Positions 7,227 through 14,335 of a stretch of 64,000 nt of DNA are shown one piece after another. The translations under genes were made by a program, and so were the position numbers. The DNA comes from DATJBF01 sp035515475 (GTDB taxonomy: Bacteria > Verrucomicrobiota > Verrucomicrobiia > Palsa-1439): NCBI GenBank assembly GCA_035515475.1, contig DATJBF010000060.1, forward strand, positions 1-64,000, read 5' to 3'. The notes beneath the pieces were generated by a model. The model ran no database searches. It was given only the letters and a program-made list of their open reading frames with translations, and was not told the DNA's origin. Within the stretch, counting starts at the first letter, position 1, and the number at the start of each line of letters is the position of its first letter.

Positions 7227-8408
7227 ATGGCACCGAAACCTCGAATTTGCGTCGGCATGTCCGGCGGCGTGGACTCCAGCGTCACGGCGTATCTGCTGAA
7301 GCAGCAGGGCTACGACGTGATCGGCCTGACGTTTCGCGGCTGGCCACAGGATTGTCGGTCGCTCGAGGAAGACAGGTGTTGCGGGCCGCAGGCGGTTATG
7401 GACGCCCGCATGGTCGCGCATTCGCTTGGCATTCCGCACTACGTCATCGACGAGATCGACACGTTCCGGCGCGAGGTGATGGATTATTTTGCCGCGGAAT
7501 ACCAGCGCGGCCGAACGCCGAACCCGTGTATTATCTGCAACGAGCGGGTCAAGTTCGGTTCGCTCCTGCGGAAAGCCCGGACGCTCGGCGCGGAGCAGAT
7601 CGCGACGGGGCATTACGCGCGGGTTGTGAAGACCAACGGGTTATCACAGGCAGGGACGCCTGTGCCACCAAAGATTGAAGACGGTGGGAGAGGCGTCCCG
7701 CCTGTTCACGGCCATGGAGATGAACGGGCGGGACGCCCGTTCCACTACCGACTCCGCCGGGCCCGCGACGAGCGGAAGGACCAATCGTATTTTCTGTTCT
7801 CGCTCAGTCAGGAGCAACTCGGCCGGGCAGTGTTTCCGCTCGGCGAGTTGACGAAGGAACAGACCCGCGCCATCGCGAAGGAAATTGGCCTCAAGACCTA
7901 CGGCAAACAGGAGAGCCAGGAGGTCTGTTTCGTGCCCGAAAACGATTATCGCCGGTTCCTCCGCGAGGGCGCCGGGGTGGGGGATCGCAGCGGCGAAATC
8001 GTGACACGTGACGGACGGCGCGTGGGCGAGCACGCCGGCATCCACAACTTCACGATCGGCCAGCGCGAAGGCTTGAACATCGGCGGCCTCAAGCGGCCCC
8101 TGTACGTGGTCGCGCTCGATTCGGCTGCGAATCGGGTAATTGTTGGGACCGACGATGAGTTGATGCGCGATGAGTTTCAGATCTCCCATTGCACGTGGTC
8201 GGCGATGGCGGAGCCATCCACGCCGGTGGAATGCACGGTCAAGATTCGCAGCAACAGCGAGTGTGTTCCGGCCGCAATTGTCACCCTGAGCTTGTCGAAG
8301 GGTCTCGGTCGTGTCCGGCTTCATCGACCCCAGCGCGCAGTCACGCCCGGCCAAGCCGCCGTCTTTTATCAGGACGATCTGGTCATCGGCGGCGGCTGGA
8401 TTTGTTGA
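7227..8408 (+). CDS. mnmA: tRNA-specific 2-thiouridylase MnmA, with two repeat-derived in-frame insertions
   Basis: 393 aa. Adds sulfur to U34 of Lys, Glu and Gln tRNAs. The PP-loop GMSGGVDSS lies at residues 10-18. The catalytic cysteines are Cys101 (TPNPCIICNERVKFG) and Cys234 (SQEVCFVPE); the ATGHYAR and KDQSYFLFSLSQEQL motifs are intact, as is the C-terminal AVTPGQAAVFY...GGGWI barrel. Start ATG 7227 fits MAPKPRICVGMSGG. Two insertions are odd. About 33 residues between VVKTNG and HYRLRR are encoded by GGGACGCCC-type palindromes (7646-7745). About 9 residues (VTLSLSKGL) near the C-terminus are encoded by a genomic repeat at 8281-8306. The frame stays open through both. Confidence 0.93.
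   Translation: MAPKPRICVGMSGGVDSSVTAYLLKQQGYDVIGLTFRGWPQDCRSLEEDRCCGPQAVMDARMVAHSLGIPHYVIDEIDTFRREVMDYFAAEYQRGRTPNPCIICNERVKFGSLLRKARTLGAEQIATGHYARVVKTNGLSQAGTPVPPKIEDGGRGVPPVHGHGDERAGRPFHYRLRRARDERKDQSYFLFSLSQEQLGRAVFPLGELTKEQTRAIAKEIGLKTYGKQESQEVCFVPENDYRRFLREGAGVGDRSGEIVTRDGRRVGEHAGIHNFTIGQREGLNIGGLKRPLYVVALDSAANRVIVGTDDELMRDEFQISHCTWSAMAEPSTPVECTVKIRSNSECVPAAIVTLSLSKGLGRVRLHRPQRAVTPGQAAVFYQDDLVIGGGWIC
7646..7745. repeat. Palindromic GGGACGCC repeat cluster inside mnmA
   Basis: Three related hairpin units lie in coding sequence: ACAGGC...GCCTGT (7646-7663), AGGCGTCCCGCCT (about 7691-7703), and a perfect 9-bp stem GAACGGGCG/CGCCCGTTC with a GGA loop (7722-7742). The last has a near copy at 21378-21400. 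The unit ends GTTCCAC, matching the GTGCCAC end of the intergenic copy. Confidence 0.8.
8281..8306 (+). repeat. TCACCCTGAGC...GTCGAAGGGTCTC repeat inside mnmA
   Basis: 26-nt unit that matches the reverse complement of 19618-19643 at 25 of 26 positions. Its ends pair (CCCT...AGGG around TGTCGA), as in REP-type elements. Here it is translated as VTLSLSKGL within the C-terminal domain of MnmA. Confidence 0.85.
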
Positions 8409-8503
8409 ACGGACGGACGTCGTGGTTCGCGGCTAATGGTCCATGGCCGATAGTTCGGCGGTTCAGGGCTGAACGTCGCGCTCACGGCCACTGGAATTGG
8501 TCT

Positions 8504-8532
8504 TTGACATTATGGCCAATCCGGCGTCTACT
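8504..8532 (+). promoter_or_regulatory. Possible promoter of the radical SAM gene
   Basis: TTGACA (8504-8509), a 17-nt spacer and a weak TCTACT. It lies about 95 nt before the start codon in the 218-nt gap after mnmA, which otherwise shows no gene or strong hairpin. Confidence 0.3.
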
Positions 8533-8626
8533 GGTTGCAGCCAAGTGGCAGCCCTCCGGTCCCACCTCGTTTGGGTCGAAGCGGAGCGATGACAGCTTGA
8601 CCAAAGAACCGAATGAGGCATGAACC

Positions 8627-10579
8627 ATGACCAAGAAGGTTTTGCTGACGACGGTGTGTCGTCCGATGGGGCCGCAATGCGGCGATGCGCCGTCGGTCGG
8701 TTATGAATTGCTGTACCGGCAGGTGACGCGCGCCCAGGGCATCTTCAGCCCGCGCACGGTGAACATCCAGTTTTCCCTGGAGTACATCGCGGAGAACCTC
8801 GACACGCCCACGGTGGTGTTGCAGTACCCGTCCAAGCGCGAACTCATCCGCGAACTCAAGAAGGGCTACGACTACGTCGGCATTTCTTTCCTGATGGCGA
8901 TTTTCCACAAGGTCAAGGACATGGTCGCCTGTATCCGCCGCTACGCGCCCGACACCAAGATTGTCCTCGGCGGTTATGGCACCATCCTGACCGACGACGA
9001 ACTCAAGCCCTACGCCGATTTCATTTGTCGCGAGGAAGGCGTCGGATTCATGCGCCGGTTGCTGGGCGAACCGGAAATCCCGATGCCGTACAAGCATCCG
9101 CTCATTGTGAGCGACCTGAAGGTGTTCGGCTGGAAAGTATCGGGCACCGGAAAGGTTTTCGCGGGACTCGGTTGTCCCCACGGCTGTGATTTCTGTTGCA
9201 CCTCGCATTTCTTCAAGCGCAAACACATCAAGCTGCTGCCCGACGGGAAGGACATTTTCGCCGTGATCGAGCGCTACCTCGACATGGATCCGAGCCTGGT
9301 CTTCCTGATCATCGACGAGGATTTCCTGCTGAACAAGAAACGGGCGATGCAGTTCCGCGATTGCGTGATGCGGAGCGGCAAGACCCTGTCGATCTTCGCC
9401 TTTGCCAGCGTCAAGGCAATCAGCCAGTACACCGTCGACGAGATTCTGGAGATGGGCATCGACGGGTTCTGGATTGGTTACGAGGGGACCCGTTCGGGTT
9501 ACGCCAAGCAGCAGGGCCGGCCGATCGAGGAAATCCTGACGGAGTTCCGCGAGCACGGCATTACCGTGTTGGCTTCGATGATCCTCGGGTTCGATTACCA
9601 GAACCGGGAAGTCGTCGCGCAGGAACTGGATGGCCTGATGAAGCTCAAGCCCGCGCTCGGTCAATATCTCATCTACGGTCCCGTGCCCGGCACGCCGTTT
9701 GGCGAACGGGTCATGAAGGAAGGACTGCTGCACGAACGGTACATCCGCGACCGCGAGTCGATGTATCGGATCGCCGACGGTTTCACTGCCGGGATGAAAC
9801 ATCCGACGCTGTCCGCTGGGGAGATCGAGGGATTGCAGCGCTGGTGTTTCGAACAGGATTTCCAGCGTCTCGGTCCGAGCATCTTCCGCGTTCTCGAAGG
9901 TCGGTTTCTCGGCTACCAGAAACTGAAGAACTCACCGAATCCGTTTCTGCGTCGGAAAGCCGAGGTGTATGCCAACGATTTGCGGTGTGCGTACCCGGTG
10001 TTCCTGGCGGGCCGGCTGCTTGGTCCCAACGCGGCTGTGCGCCGTTGGATCGGCGATTTGGAGCAACGGATCCATGCCGAACTGGGCCGCGCGGCACTGG
10101 CAGACGGATTCAAGTCCGTCCTGGCCGTGGGTGCGGCGCTGTGGACGGCGGTGACGTTGAAGCTGGACCTTTTCCAGCATCCCAGATTGATGCGGACGGC
10201 CTATCGGATGCCCGCCAAACGCTGGAGTGAGTTCCATCTCTGGGAGGAAATCCCCCACAAGATTTCGATTCCCGAACTCGCGATTCGCGTCGAGTTGCAG
10301 CACGCCAAGAAACAAGTGTGGTTACGTCTCGAGGGCGCCCTGTCCGCGGCGCATGCCGAGAGATTGGGTCAACGCATCCATGAGTCGTTGGCCCGGAGCA
10401 AGAGCCGGCTGGTACTGGATTTGAACAAGCTTCACTGGGACGAGGTGGACGACTTGCGCCCGCTGAGAGAGAAACTCATGGCGTACCGCTCGCGCATTCA
10501 GCTCGTCCTGCCGAAACTGTCAGTGGCGCATCCCGAGCTGATTGTGCTGGCCAGCATGTTCCACCATTACAAGGGATGA
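8627..10579 (+). CDS. Radical SAM protein with N-terminal B12-binding-like domain and C-terminal STAS-like segment
   Basis: 650 aa. Residues 1-160 resemble a cobalamin-binding Rossmann domain (YDYVGISFLMAIFHKV, KIVLGGYGTILTDDEL) without an obvious DXHXXG. The radical SAM core has Cys183, Cys187 and Cys190 in GCPHGCDFCC, then VFLIIDEDFLLN and GFWIGYEGTRSGYAKQQGR. This architecture is common in enzymes acting on lipids, tetrapyrroles or natural products. The last 90 residues (VWLRLEGALSAAHAERLG to IQLVLPKL) look like a STAS-type alpha/beta domain, an unusual tail. ATG 8627 matches MTKKVLLTTVCRP. Substrate unknown; no partner enzyme is adjacent. Confidence 0.8.
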   Translation: MTKKVLLTTVCRPMGPQCGDAPSVGYELLYRQVTRAQGIFSPRTVNIQFSLEYIAENLDTPTVVLQYPSKRELIRELKKGYDYVGISFLMAIFHKVKDMVACIRRYAPDTKIVLGGYGTILTDDELKPYADFICREEGVGFMRRLLGEPEIPMPYKHPLIVSDLKVFGWKVSGTGKVFAGLGCPHGCDFCCTSHFFKRKHIKLLPDGKDIFAVIERYLDMDPSLVFLIIDEDFLLNKKRAMQFRDCVMRSGKTLSIFAFASVKAISQYTVDEILEMGIDGFWIGYEGTRSGYAKQQGRPIEEILTEFREHGITVLASMILGFDYQNREVVAQELDGLMKLKPALGQYLIYGPVPGTPFGERVMKEGLLHERYIRDRESMYRIADGFTAGMKHPTLSAGEIEGLQRWCFEQDFQRLGPSIFRVLEGRFLGYQKLKNSPNPFLRRKAEVYANDLRCAYPVFLAGRLLGPNAAVRRWIGDLEQRIHAELGRAALADGFKSVLAVGAALWTAVTLKLDLFQHPRLMRTAYRMPAKRWSEFHLWEEIPHKISIPELAIRVELQHAKKQVWLRLEGALSAAHAERLGQRIHESLARSKSRLVLDLNKLHWDEVDDLRPLREKLMAYRSRIQLVLPKLSVAHPELIVLASMFHHYKG

Positions 10580-10600
10580 ATGGGATGGCTCAGGCATGTG

Positions 10601-10627
10601 TCATCCTGGGCCTGTCGAAGAATCTCA
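10601..10627 (+). repeat. Degenerate TCATCCTGGGCCTGTCGAAGAATCTCA repeat
   Basis: 27-nt intergenic element downstream of the radical SAM gene. It looks like a hybrid of the unit at 8281-8306 (CCTGTCGAAG core) and that at 19574-19600 (CATCCTGAGC arm). The rest of the 152-nt gap to the next gene shows nothing else recognisable. Confidence 0.6.
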
Positions 10628-10731
10628 CGGTTCGGGGCTCACTTACCGGCCCAGGCCGCCGCAAGTAAGTCGGTATCAGACTGCCGAATGGTCGAGAGTT
10701 GAGCGTTCGACGTTGATTTGTTCGCTGGCCC

Positions 10732-11304
10732 TCACCGCCAACGTCCATCGACCCAGACGACGCGGCCGAAGCGTCGGCCCCAGTGTCCTGAGACCCACAT
10801 GACTCCGTGCCGTGGCGGGATCACCCACGCGCCGGGCACCCAGAGCCAATAACGGCCGTGCCAGCGCCAATAGCCCGCCACCCAAACGTACTGCGGCCCC
10901 GGCGACCCTACGACTGTCTCGACCATCACCGGGGGCGGCTCCGATCCGACGTGGCCGACCACCATGGTCGTGGCGGCGGGCGGAGGCGCGGATACCGCGA
11001 CTGGAGCAGCAGCGACCACCGGCCCGCCCGGGCTGGTGGTCGGCGTATTGATCATGAAATCGATGACTCGCTGGCTCACGCCGGCATCCTTCAGGTCGAT
11101 GATTTCGGCGGCGCTCAGGCGATACACGGTGTGGGAATTCCGAATCTGGCTGAGGATGACGTCGTCACTAACGCCGTTCTTGGCCAGCATCTTGACGTCG
11201 GGCAAACCGAGCGGCTGGTCTTGGGCGGCTGATTGTGGGGCGGTCCCGCCAACCACGACGAAGGTCGCAGCGGCGACGATCAGGGGAAGAATGCGTGGTT
11301 TCAT
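10732..11304 (-). CDS. Exported protein with C-terminal WxxGxW-type repeats
   Basis: 190 aa from ATG 11304. Signal peptide MKPRILPLIVAAATFVVVGG, cleaved near SAAQ. The middle part (LPDVKMLAKNGVSDDVILSQI, LSAAEIIDLKDAGVSQRVIDFM) resembles a short helical domain seen in other exported proteins of this group. A Pro/Ala linker follows. The C-terminus has aromatic repeats WVAGYWRWHGRYWLWVPGAW and MWVSGHW of the YXWXXGXW type. Such proteins are secreted or outer-membrane associated, function unknown. A CATAAT box 7 nt before the ATG suggests a very short leader. Confidence 0.75.
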   Translation of the reverse strand: MKPRILPLIVAAATFVVVGGTAPQSAAQDQPLGLPDVKMLAKNGVSDDVILSQIRNSHTVYRLSAAEIIDLKDAGVSQRVIDFMINTPTTSPGGPVVAAAPVAVSAPPPAATTMVVGHVGSEPPPVMVETVVGSPGPQYVWVAGYWRWHGRYWLWVPGAWVIPPRHGVMWVSGHWGRRFGRVVWVDGRWR

Positions 11305-11607
11305 ATACGCTATTATGACACCGCAACCGCCAAAATGTTGCGGTTCATTTTTCGACCCGTCCGCCAACGCTTGGATTTGCTGGGCGCGACGACTGGTTGT
11401 CGGCTTCAGGTTTCGACCAATAGCTTGGCAACACCGGTTCTGACCGTAGCCGCAGTGCGAGTTGCGGTTGAACTTCCTGGTGATGTCTGCCGTCGAGACC
11501 GAAGCCTACGGTTCGCTACAAGATTCGTCAGAGGCTGCAAATCCCGACAAGTTGCGGATTTCTGGAGTGGGTGGATATTGGGTACGGAGAGAAACGGATG
11601 GCGTCAC
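11305..11607. other. Intergenic region between divergent exported-protein genes
   Basis: About 300 nt. It holds the start region of the minus-strand gene, including AACCGCAA/TTGCGGTT inverted copies near 11320-11345. The rest has no recognisable coding signature despite open frames on the plus strand. Promoters for both flanking genes must lie here; none is strong on the plus strand. Confidence 0.4.
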
Positions 11608-12060
11608 ATGAAGACAGGGTTGGTTTGGGGATTGTTGGTGTTGTTGGTGCCCGGCACCTGCATGGCGGGCCGGCATCAACTCCAGTACTCATGGCTGTTC
11701 AATAAGCCGTTCATCGAATCGTACGTGGCGGACGAGTTGGCGTTGGACGCCGAGCAAAAGGCGGCCTTTCGCGATTTGAATCGGGAATACGACGCCGCGC
11801 GGGGGCTATGGTTGGATTTCAATGGAGAGGAACTGCGGACGTTGGAGCAATTCATCCAGGCCGCCACAGCGGTCCATGATTCTGTCCGCGTGCAGGAGTT
11901 GCAGCAACAGTACCGCGCGAAGCTGCGGGAGTTGGCGGATTTGCGACGGGATTATATCCGCAGGTTCCGGCCCGCGTTGAATCCATGGCAACGGAGACAA
12001 CTGGACGAATCGTTGCTCGACGTGCGCGAGCATCGTGCGGAATATCACGCCGCGCTGTAG
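11608..12060 (+). CDS. Small exported protein, coiled-coil rich, function unknown
   Basis: 150 aa. Signal peptide MKTGLVWGLLVLLVPGTCMAG. The mature part is helical and charged (DELALDAEQKAAFRDLNREYDAARG, LQQQYRAKLRELADLRRDYIRRF). This pattern recalls Spy/LTXXQ-like periplasmic helical proteins, which bind unfolded proteins or metals, but no LTXXQ motif is visible. ATG 11608 is chosen because it starts the signal peptide; the frame is open upstream without coding character. Confidence 0.65.
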   Translation: MKTGLVWGLLVLLVPGTCMAGRHQLQYSWLFNKPFIESYVADELALDAEQKAAFRDLNREYDAARGLWLDFNGEELRTLEQFIQAATAVHDSVRVQELQQQYRAKLRELADLRRDYIRRFRPALNPWQRRQLDESLLDVREHRAEYHAAL

Positions 12061-12067
12061 TCCGTCG

Positions 12068-12102
12068 TTGAACTTGCGCGTGGCCGGCGGTATCGTTCTG
12101 CC
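12068..12102 (+). promoter_or_regulatory. Promoter with TANNNT-N6-ATG spacing before the antitoxin-like gene
   Basis: TTGAAC (12068-12073), a 17-nt spacer, TATCGT (12091-12096) and 6 nt to ATG 12103. A leaderless transcript is predicted. Confidence 0.5.
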
Positions 12103-12321
12103 ATGGCCAACAAGGAGAGAGAGACTGCCGACACGGTTTGCTCAACGTTCCGCAAGCTGAAGCCCAAGGAACGGGAAGAGGTGATCGCGCGTTTGCTTCA
12201 AAACGGCGAGTTTCTGGAGGATTTGGAGGACGTTGTCACGATGCGGTTGCGGAAGCGGAGGGCGCGGTTCGTTCCGTGGGACGACGTCAAGGCGGATCTG
12301 AAAAAGCGTGCCAACGCTTGA
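12103..12321 (+). CDS. Small antitoxin-like protein
   Basis: 72 aa, highly charged (ETADTVCSTFRKLKPKEREEVIARLL...DLEDVVTMRLRKRRARFVPWDDVKADLKKRA). The C-terminal FVPWDDVKADLK is typical of the toxin-binding tail of RelB/ParD-like antitoxins encoded just before RelE/ParE toxins. Its stop overlaps a TTG that opens a RelE-like N-terminus, which ends after 36 codons. So this is probably an orphan antitoxin whose partner has been broken. Family assignment is inference from composition and position. Confidence 0.55.
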   Translation: MANKERETADTVCSTFRKLKPKEREEVIARLLQNGEFLEDLEDVVTMRLRKRRARFVPWDDVKADLKKRANA

Positions 12322-12428
12322 TCTATCAAGTCCTCATCGAACGTCGTGCTCGCGCCCCTTTACAGCTGTTCCTTTTCGAACTGGACAGTGTGCTGGTTCA
12401 TCATCAAGCTGCGCCCGGCGGGCCGTAG
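12318..12428 (+). pseudogene. Truncated RelE/ParE-like toxin remnant
   Basis: TTG 12318 overlaps the stop of the antitoxin-like gene by 4 nt, the usual toxin-antitoxin coupling. The product starts LIYQVLIERRARAPLQLF, like the N-terminus of RelE-type toxins, and then loses similarity and stops at 12428 within palindromic sequence. The catalytic C-terminal part is missing. It could instead be noncoding sequence that only resembles a toxin start over about 12 residues. Confidence 0.4.
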
Positions 12429-12481
12429 CTTGATGAGCCGTCCGCGGGGACGCACAATGTACGGTGCGTCCCGCGGACGGC
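12401..12481. repeat. Two adjacent strong hairpins before the abiE operon
   Basis: The first is a perfect 10-bp stem TCATCAAGCT (12401-12410) / AGCTTGATGA (12427-12436) around a GC-rich loop. The second is an 18-bp stem with one bulged G, 12437-12455 against 12464-12481, with an 8-nt loop. Neither has a following T-run. They may be mobile palindromic repeats that disrupted the upstream toxin, or bidirectional transcription barriers. Confidence 0.75.
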
Positions 12482-12533
12482 CACGTGCGATGCAAGCAAA
12501 CCAGTTTCTTATGTTGCACACTATTTCCTGCAA

Positions 12534-12573
12534 ATCCCTTGTCAGGGGATTATCCCAGAAATAGAATGCAATC
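12534..12573 (+). promoter_or_regulatory. abiE promoter with overlapping palindrome, leaderless arrangement
   Basis: TTGTCA (12539-12544), a 17-nt spacer, TAGAAT (12562-12567) and 6 nt to ATG 12574. The -35 region lies in AATCCC..GGGGATTATCCC inverted sequence. AbiEi antitoxins are known to repress their own promoter through inverted repeats, so this is a plausible operator. Confidence 0.55.
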
Positions 12574-13374
12574 ATGAAACAGACGCTGGGGCAGATGGAA
12601 AGGCAGTTCTTTGCCTATGTCCAAATGCGGAAGCTTCAGGCAGTGCGCACCGGCGATTTGACCCGACCATTGCGCCTAACTCGACGACAGCAAGGCAAGC
12701 TCTTCAGCCGTCTGGCTCAAGCCGGCATGATTGCAAGAGTGCGGCGTGGGTTGTACTTGGTTCCCCCGAGGCTGCCGCTCGGTGGGAAGTGGAGCCCGGA
12801 CGAAATCCTCGCACTGAACGCGTTGATGGAAGATCAACAGGGCCGCTACCAGATCTGCGGGCCGAACGCGTTCAACCGGTACGGCTTCGACGAGCAAGTG
12901 CCGACACGGGTGTACGCATACAATAACCGGCTGTCTGGCGAGCGTAGCATCGGGTCGGTGGCGCTGACGTTGATCAAGGTGGCTGACAATCGACTCGGCA
13001 GCGCCGAGGAGGTTAAGACCACGGACGGTCTGACTGCCGTTTACTCGTCGCGAGCCCGGACGCTGGTGGATGTGGTCTACGACTGGTCACGATTCAACAG
13101 CCTGCCGCGAGGTTACGGGTGGATTCGCCGAGAGCTATCGGCAAAGCGCGTTAGTGTGACGGAGTTGATAAACGTCACGTTGAAATTTGGCGACAAGGGA
13201 ACCATCCGCCGGGTAGGCGCGCTGTTGGAGCAGGAAGGTGTGGCAGCGTCGCTTCTCCGAAAGTTGGAGAGAGTGCTGCCGGCGTCCGCCAGCTTGATTC
13301 CCTGGATCCCCACACGTCCGAAGCGTGGGACGGTGAACCGGCGGTGGGGAGTTGTGGTTAATGGCCAAGCCTGA
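12574..13374 (+). CDS. abiEi: AbiEi-family type IV antitoxin / transcriptional repressor
   Basis: 266 aa. N-terminal winged-helix segment (TGDLTRPLRLTRRQQGKLFSRL, then GMIARVRRGLYLVPP), the domain that binds the operator in AbiEi. The C-terminal part (YQICGPNAFNRYGFDEQVP; VYSSRARTLVDVVYDWSRF) is the antitoxin domain. It overlaps the downstream nucleotidyltransferase toxin gene by 14 nt, as in known AbiE pairs. In type IV systems the antitoxin does not bind the toxin but counters its effect. Family call is strong; its phage range is unknown. Confidence 0.85.
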   Translation: MKQTLGQMERQFFAYVQMRKLQAVRTGDLTRPLRLTRRQQGKLFSRLAQAGMIARVRRGLYLVPPRLPLGGKWSPDEILALNALMEDQQGRYQICGPNAFNRYGFDEQVPTRVYAYNNRLSGERSIGSVALTLIKVADNRLGSAEEVKTTDGLTAVYSSRARTLVDVVYDWSRFNSLPRGYGWIRRELSAKRVSVTELINVTLKFGDKGTIRRVGALLEQEGVAASLLRKLERVLPASASLIPWIPTRPKRGTVNRRWGVVVNGQA

Positions 13375-14245
13375 ACCGGCGCCGATCCGATTCCACGACG
13401 ACGCAGCGCTGTTTCGTGAGGCGGTGAACTTTACCGCGGCCGAAACTGCGTTTGCCGCGCGCCTGATCGAGAAGGATTATTTCTGCACTGTCTTACTGAT
13501 GCACTTGGCGCGGGTGGCGGGCAACAAGTTGGCGTTCAAAGGGGGCACGTGCTTGGCGAAAGTCCACGCCGGGTTTTACCGGTTGAGCGAGGACCTGGAC
13601 TTCGTGATTCCGGTGCCGGTAAATGCCTCGCGCACCGAGCGGAGCCGCCAAGCGTCAGGGTTGAAGGAAGCGGTGGCTGCGTTGCCCTCCAAGATTTCCT
13701 GTTTCCGAGTGGTCGAGCCGATGACGGGAGCGAACATCTCCACCCAATATATCGGCGTGGTCAGTTACGCGTCCGTGCTGGGCGGGCAAACGGAAACCAT
13801 AAAGATCGAGGTGGGACTGCGTGAACCGTTGCGCACGCCCGTGGCGGAGGCCGACGCGCGAACCATCCTCCTCGATCCTGTGTCGAATGAACCGATGGTG
13901 CCGCCCATTCGGGTTCGGTGCATTTCGAGGATCGAAGCGTTTGCCGAGAAATTCCGGGCGGCGCTCACCCGTCACGAGGTTGCGATCCGCGACTTTTTCG
14001 ACATCGATTACGCCATCCGAAAACTGTCACTGCTGCCTCAAGACGCGGCGATGGTGCGTCTGGTGAAGAACAAGATCGCCGTACCCGGCAATGACCCGGT
14101 GGACGTTTCGGAGCAACGGTTGGCGGCACTGCGGCAGCAGATCGAGCCCCGACTTAAGCCCGTGCTGCGAGAACGTGATTTCACCGAGTTCGATTTGAAC
14201 CGCGCGTTCAAGACAGTTGTCGAGATGGCCAAGGCAGTAGCATGA
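13361..14245 (+). CDS. abiEii: AbiEii-family nucleotidyltransferase toxin
   Basis: 294 aa from ATG 13361 (an in-frame ATG at 13352 is also possible). Polymerase-beta-like nucleotidyltransferase. The core motif FKGGTCLAK (GG at residues 61-62) is followed by FYRLSEDLDF with the metal-binding aspartates. A later IEAFAEKFRAALTRHEVAIRDFFDI matches the DUF1814/AbiEii C-terminal motif. Known AbiEii toxins stop growth, for example by adding nucleotides to tRNA acceptor ends, and give abortive infection. It overlaps abiEi by 14 nt and is translationally coupled. Intact active site suggests a working toxin. Confidence 0.88.
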   Translation: MAKPEPAPIRFHDDAALFREAVNFTAAETAFAARLIEKDYFCTVLLMHLARVAGNKLAFKGGTCLAKVHAGFYRLSEDLDFVIPVPVNASRTERSRQASGLKEAVAALPSKISCFRVVEPMTGANISTQYIGVVSYASVLGGQTETIKIEVGLREPLRTPVAEADARTILLDPVSNEPMVPPIRVRCISRIEAFAEKFRAALTRHEVAIRDFFDIDYAIRKLSLLPQDAAMVRLVKNKIAVPGNDPVDVSEQRLAALRQQIEPRLKPVLRERDFTEFDLNRAFKTVVEMAKAVA

Positions 14246-14335
14246 CTCGTTAGAATTCTGCGTTGAACGCTGCGCCTTGATCTGTTAAAGAGCGCGCAGT
14301 GCTACGTGCGGATCCGACCGCGTGGGAAATGAGAT

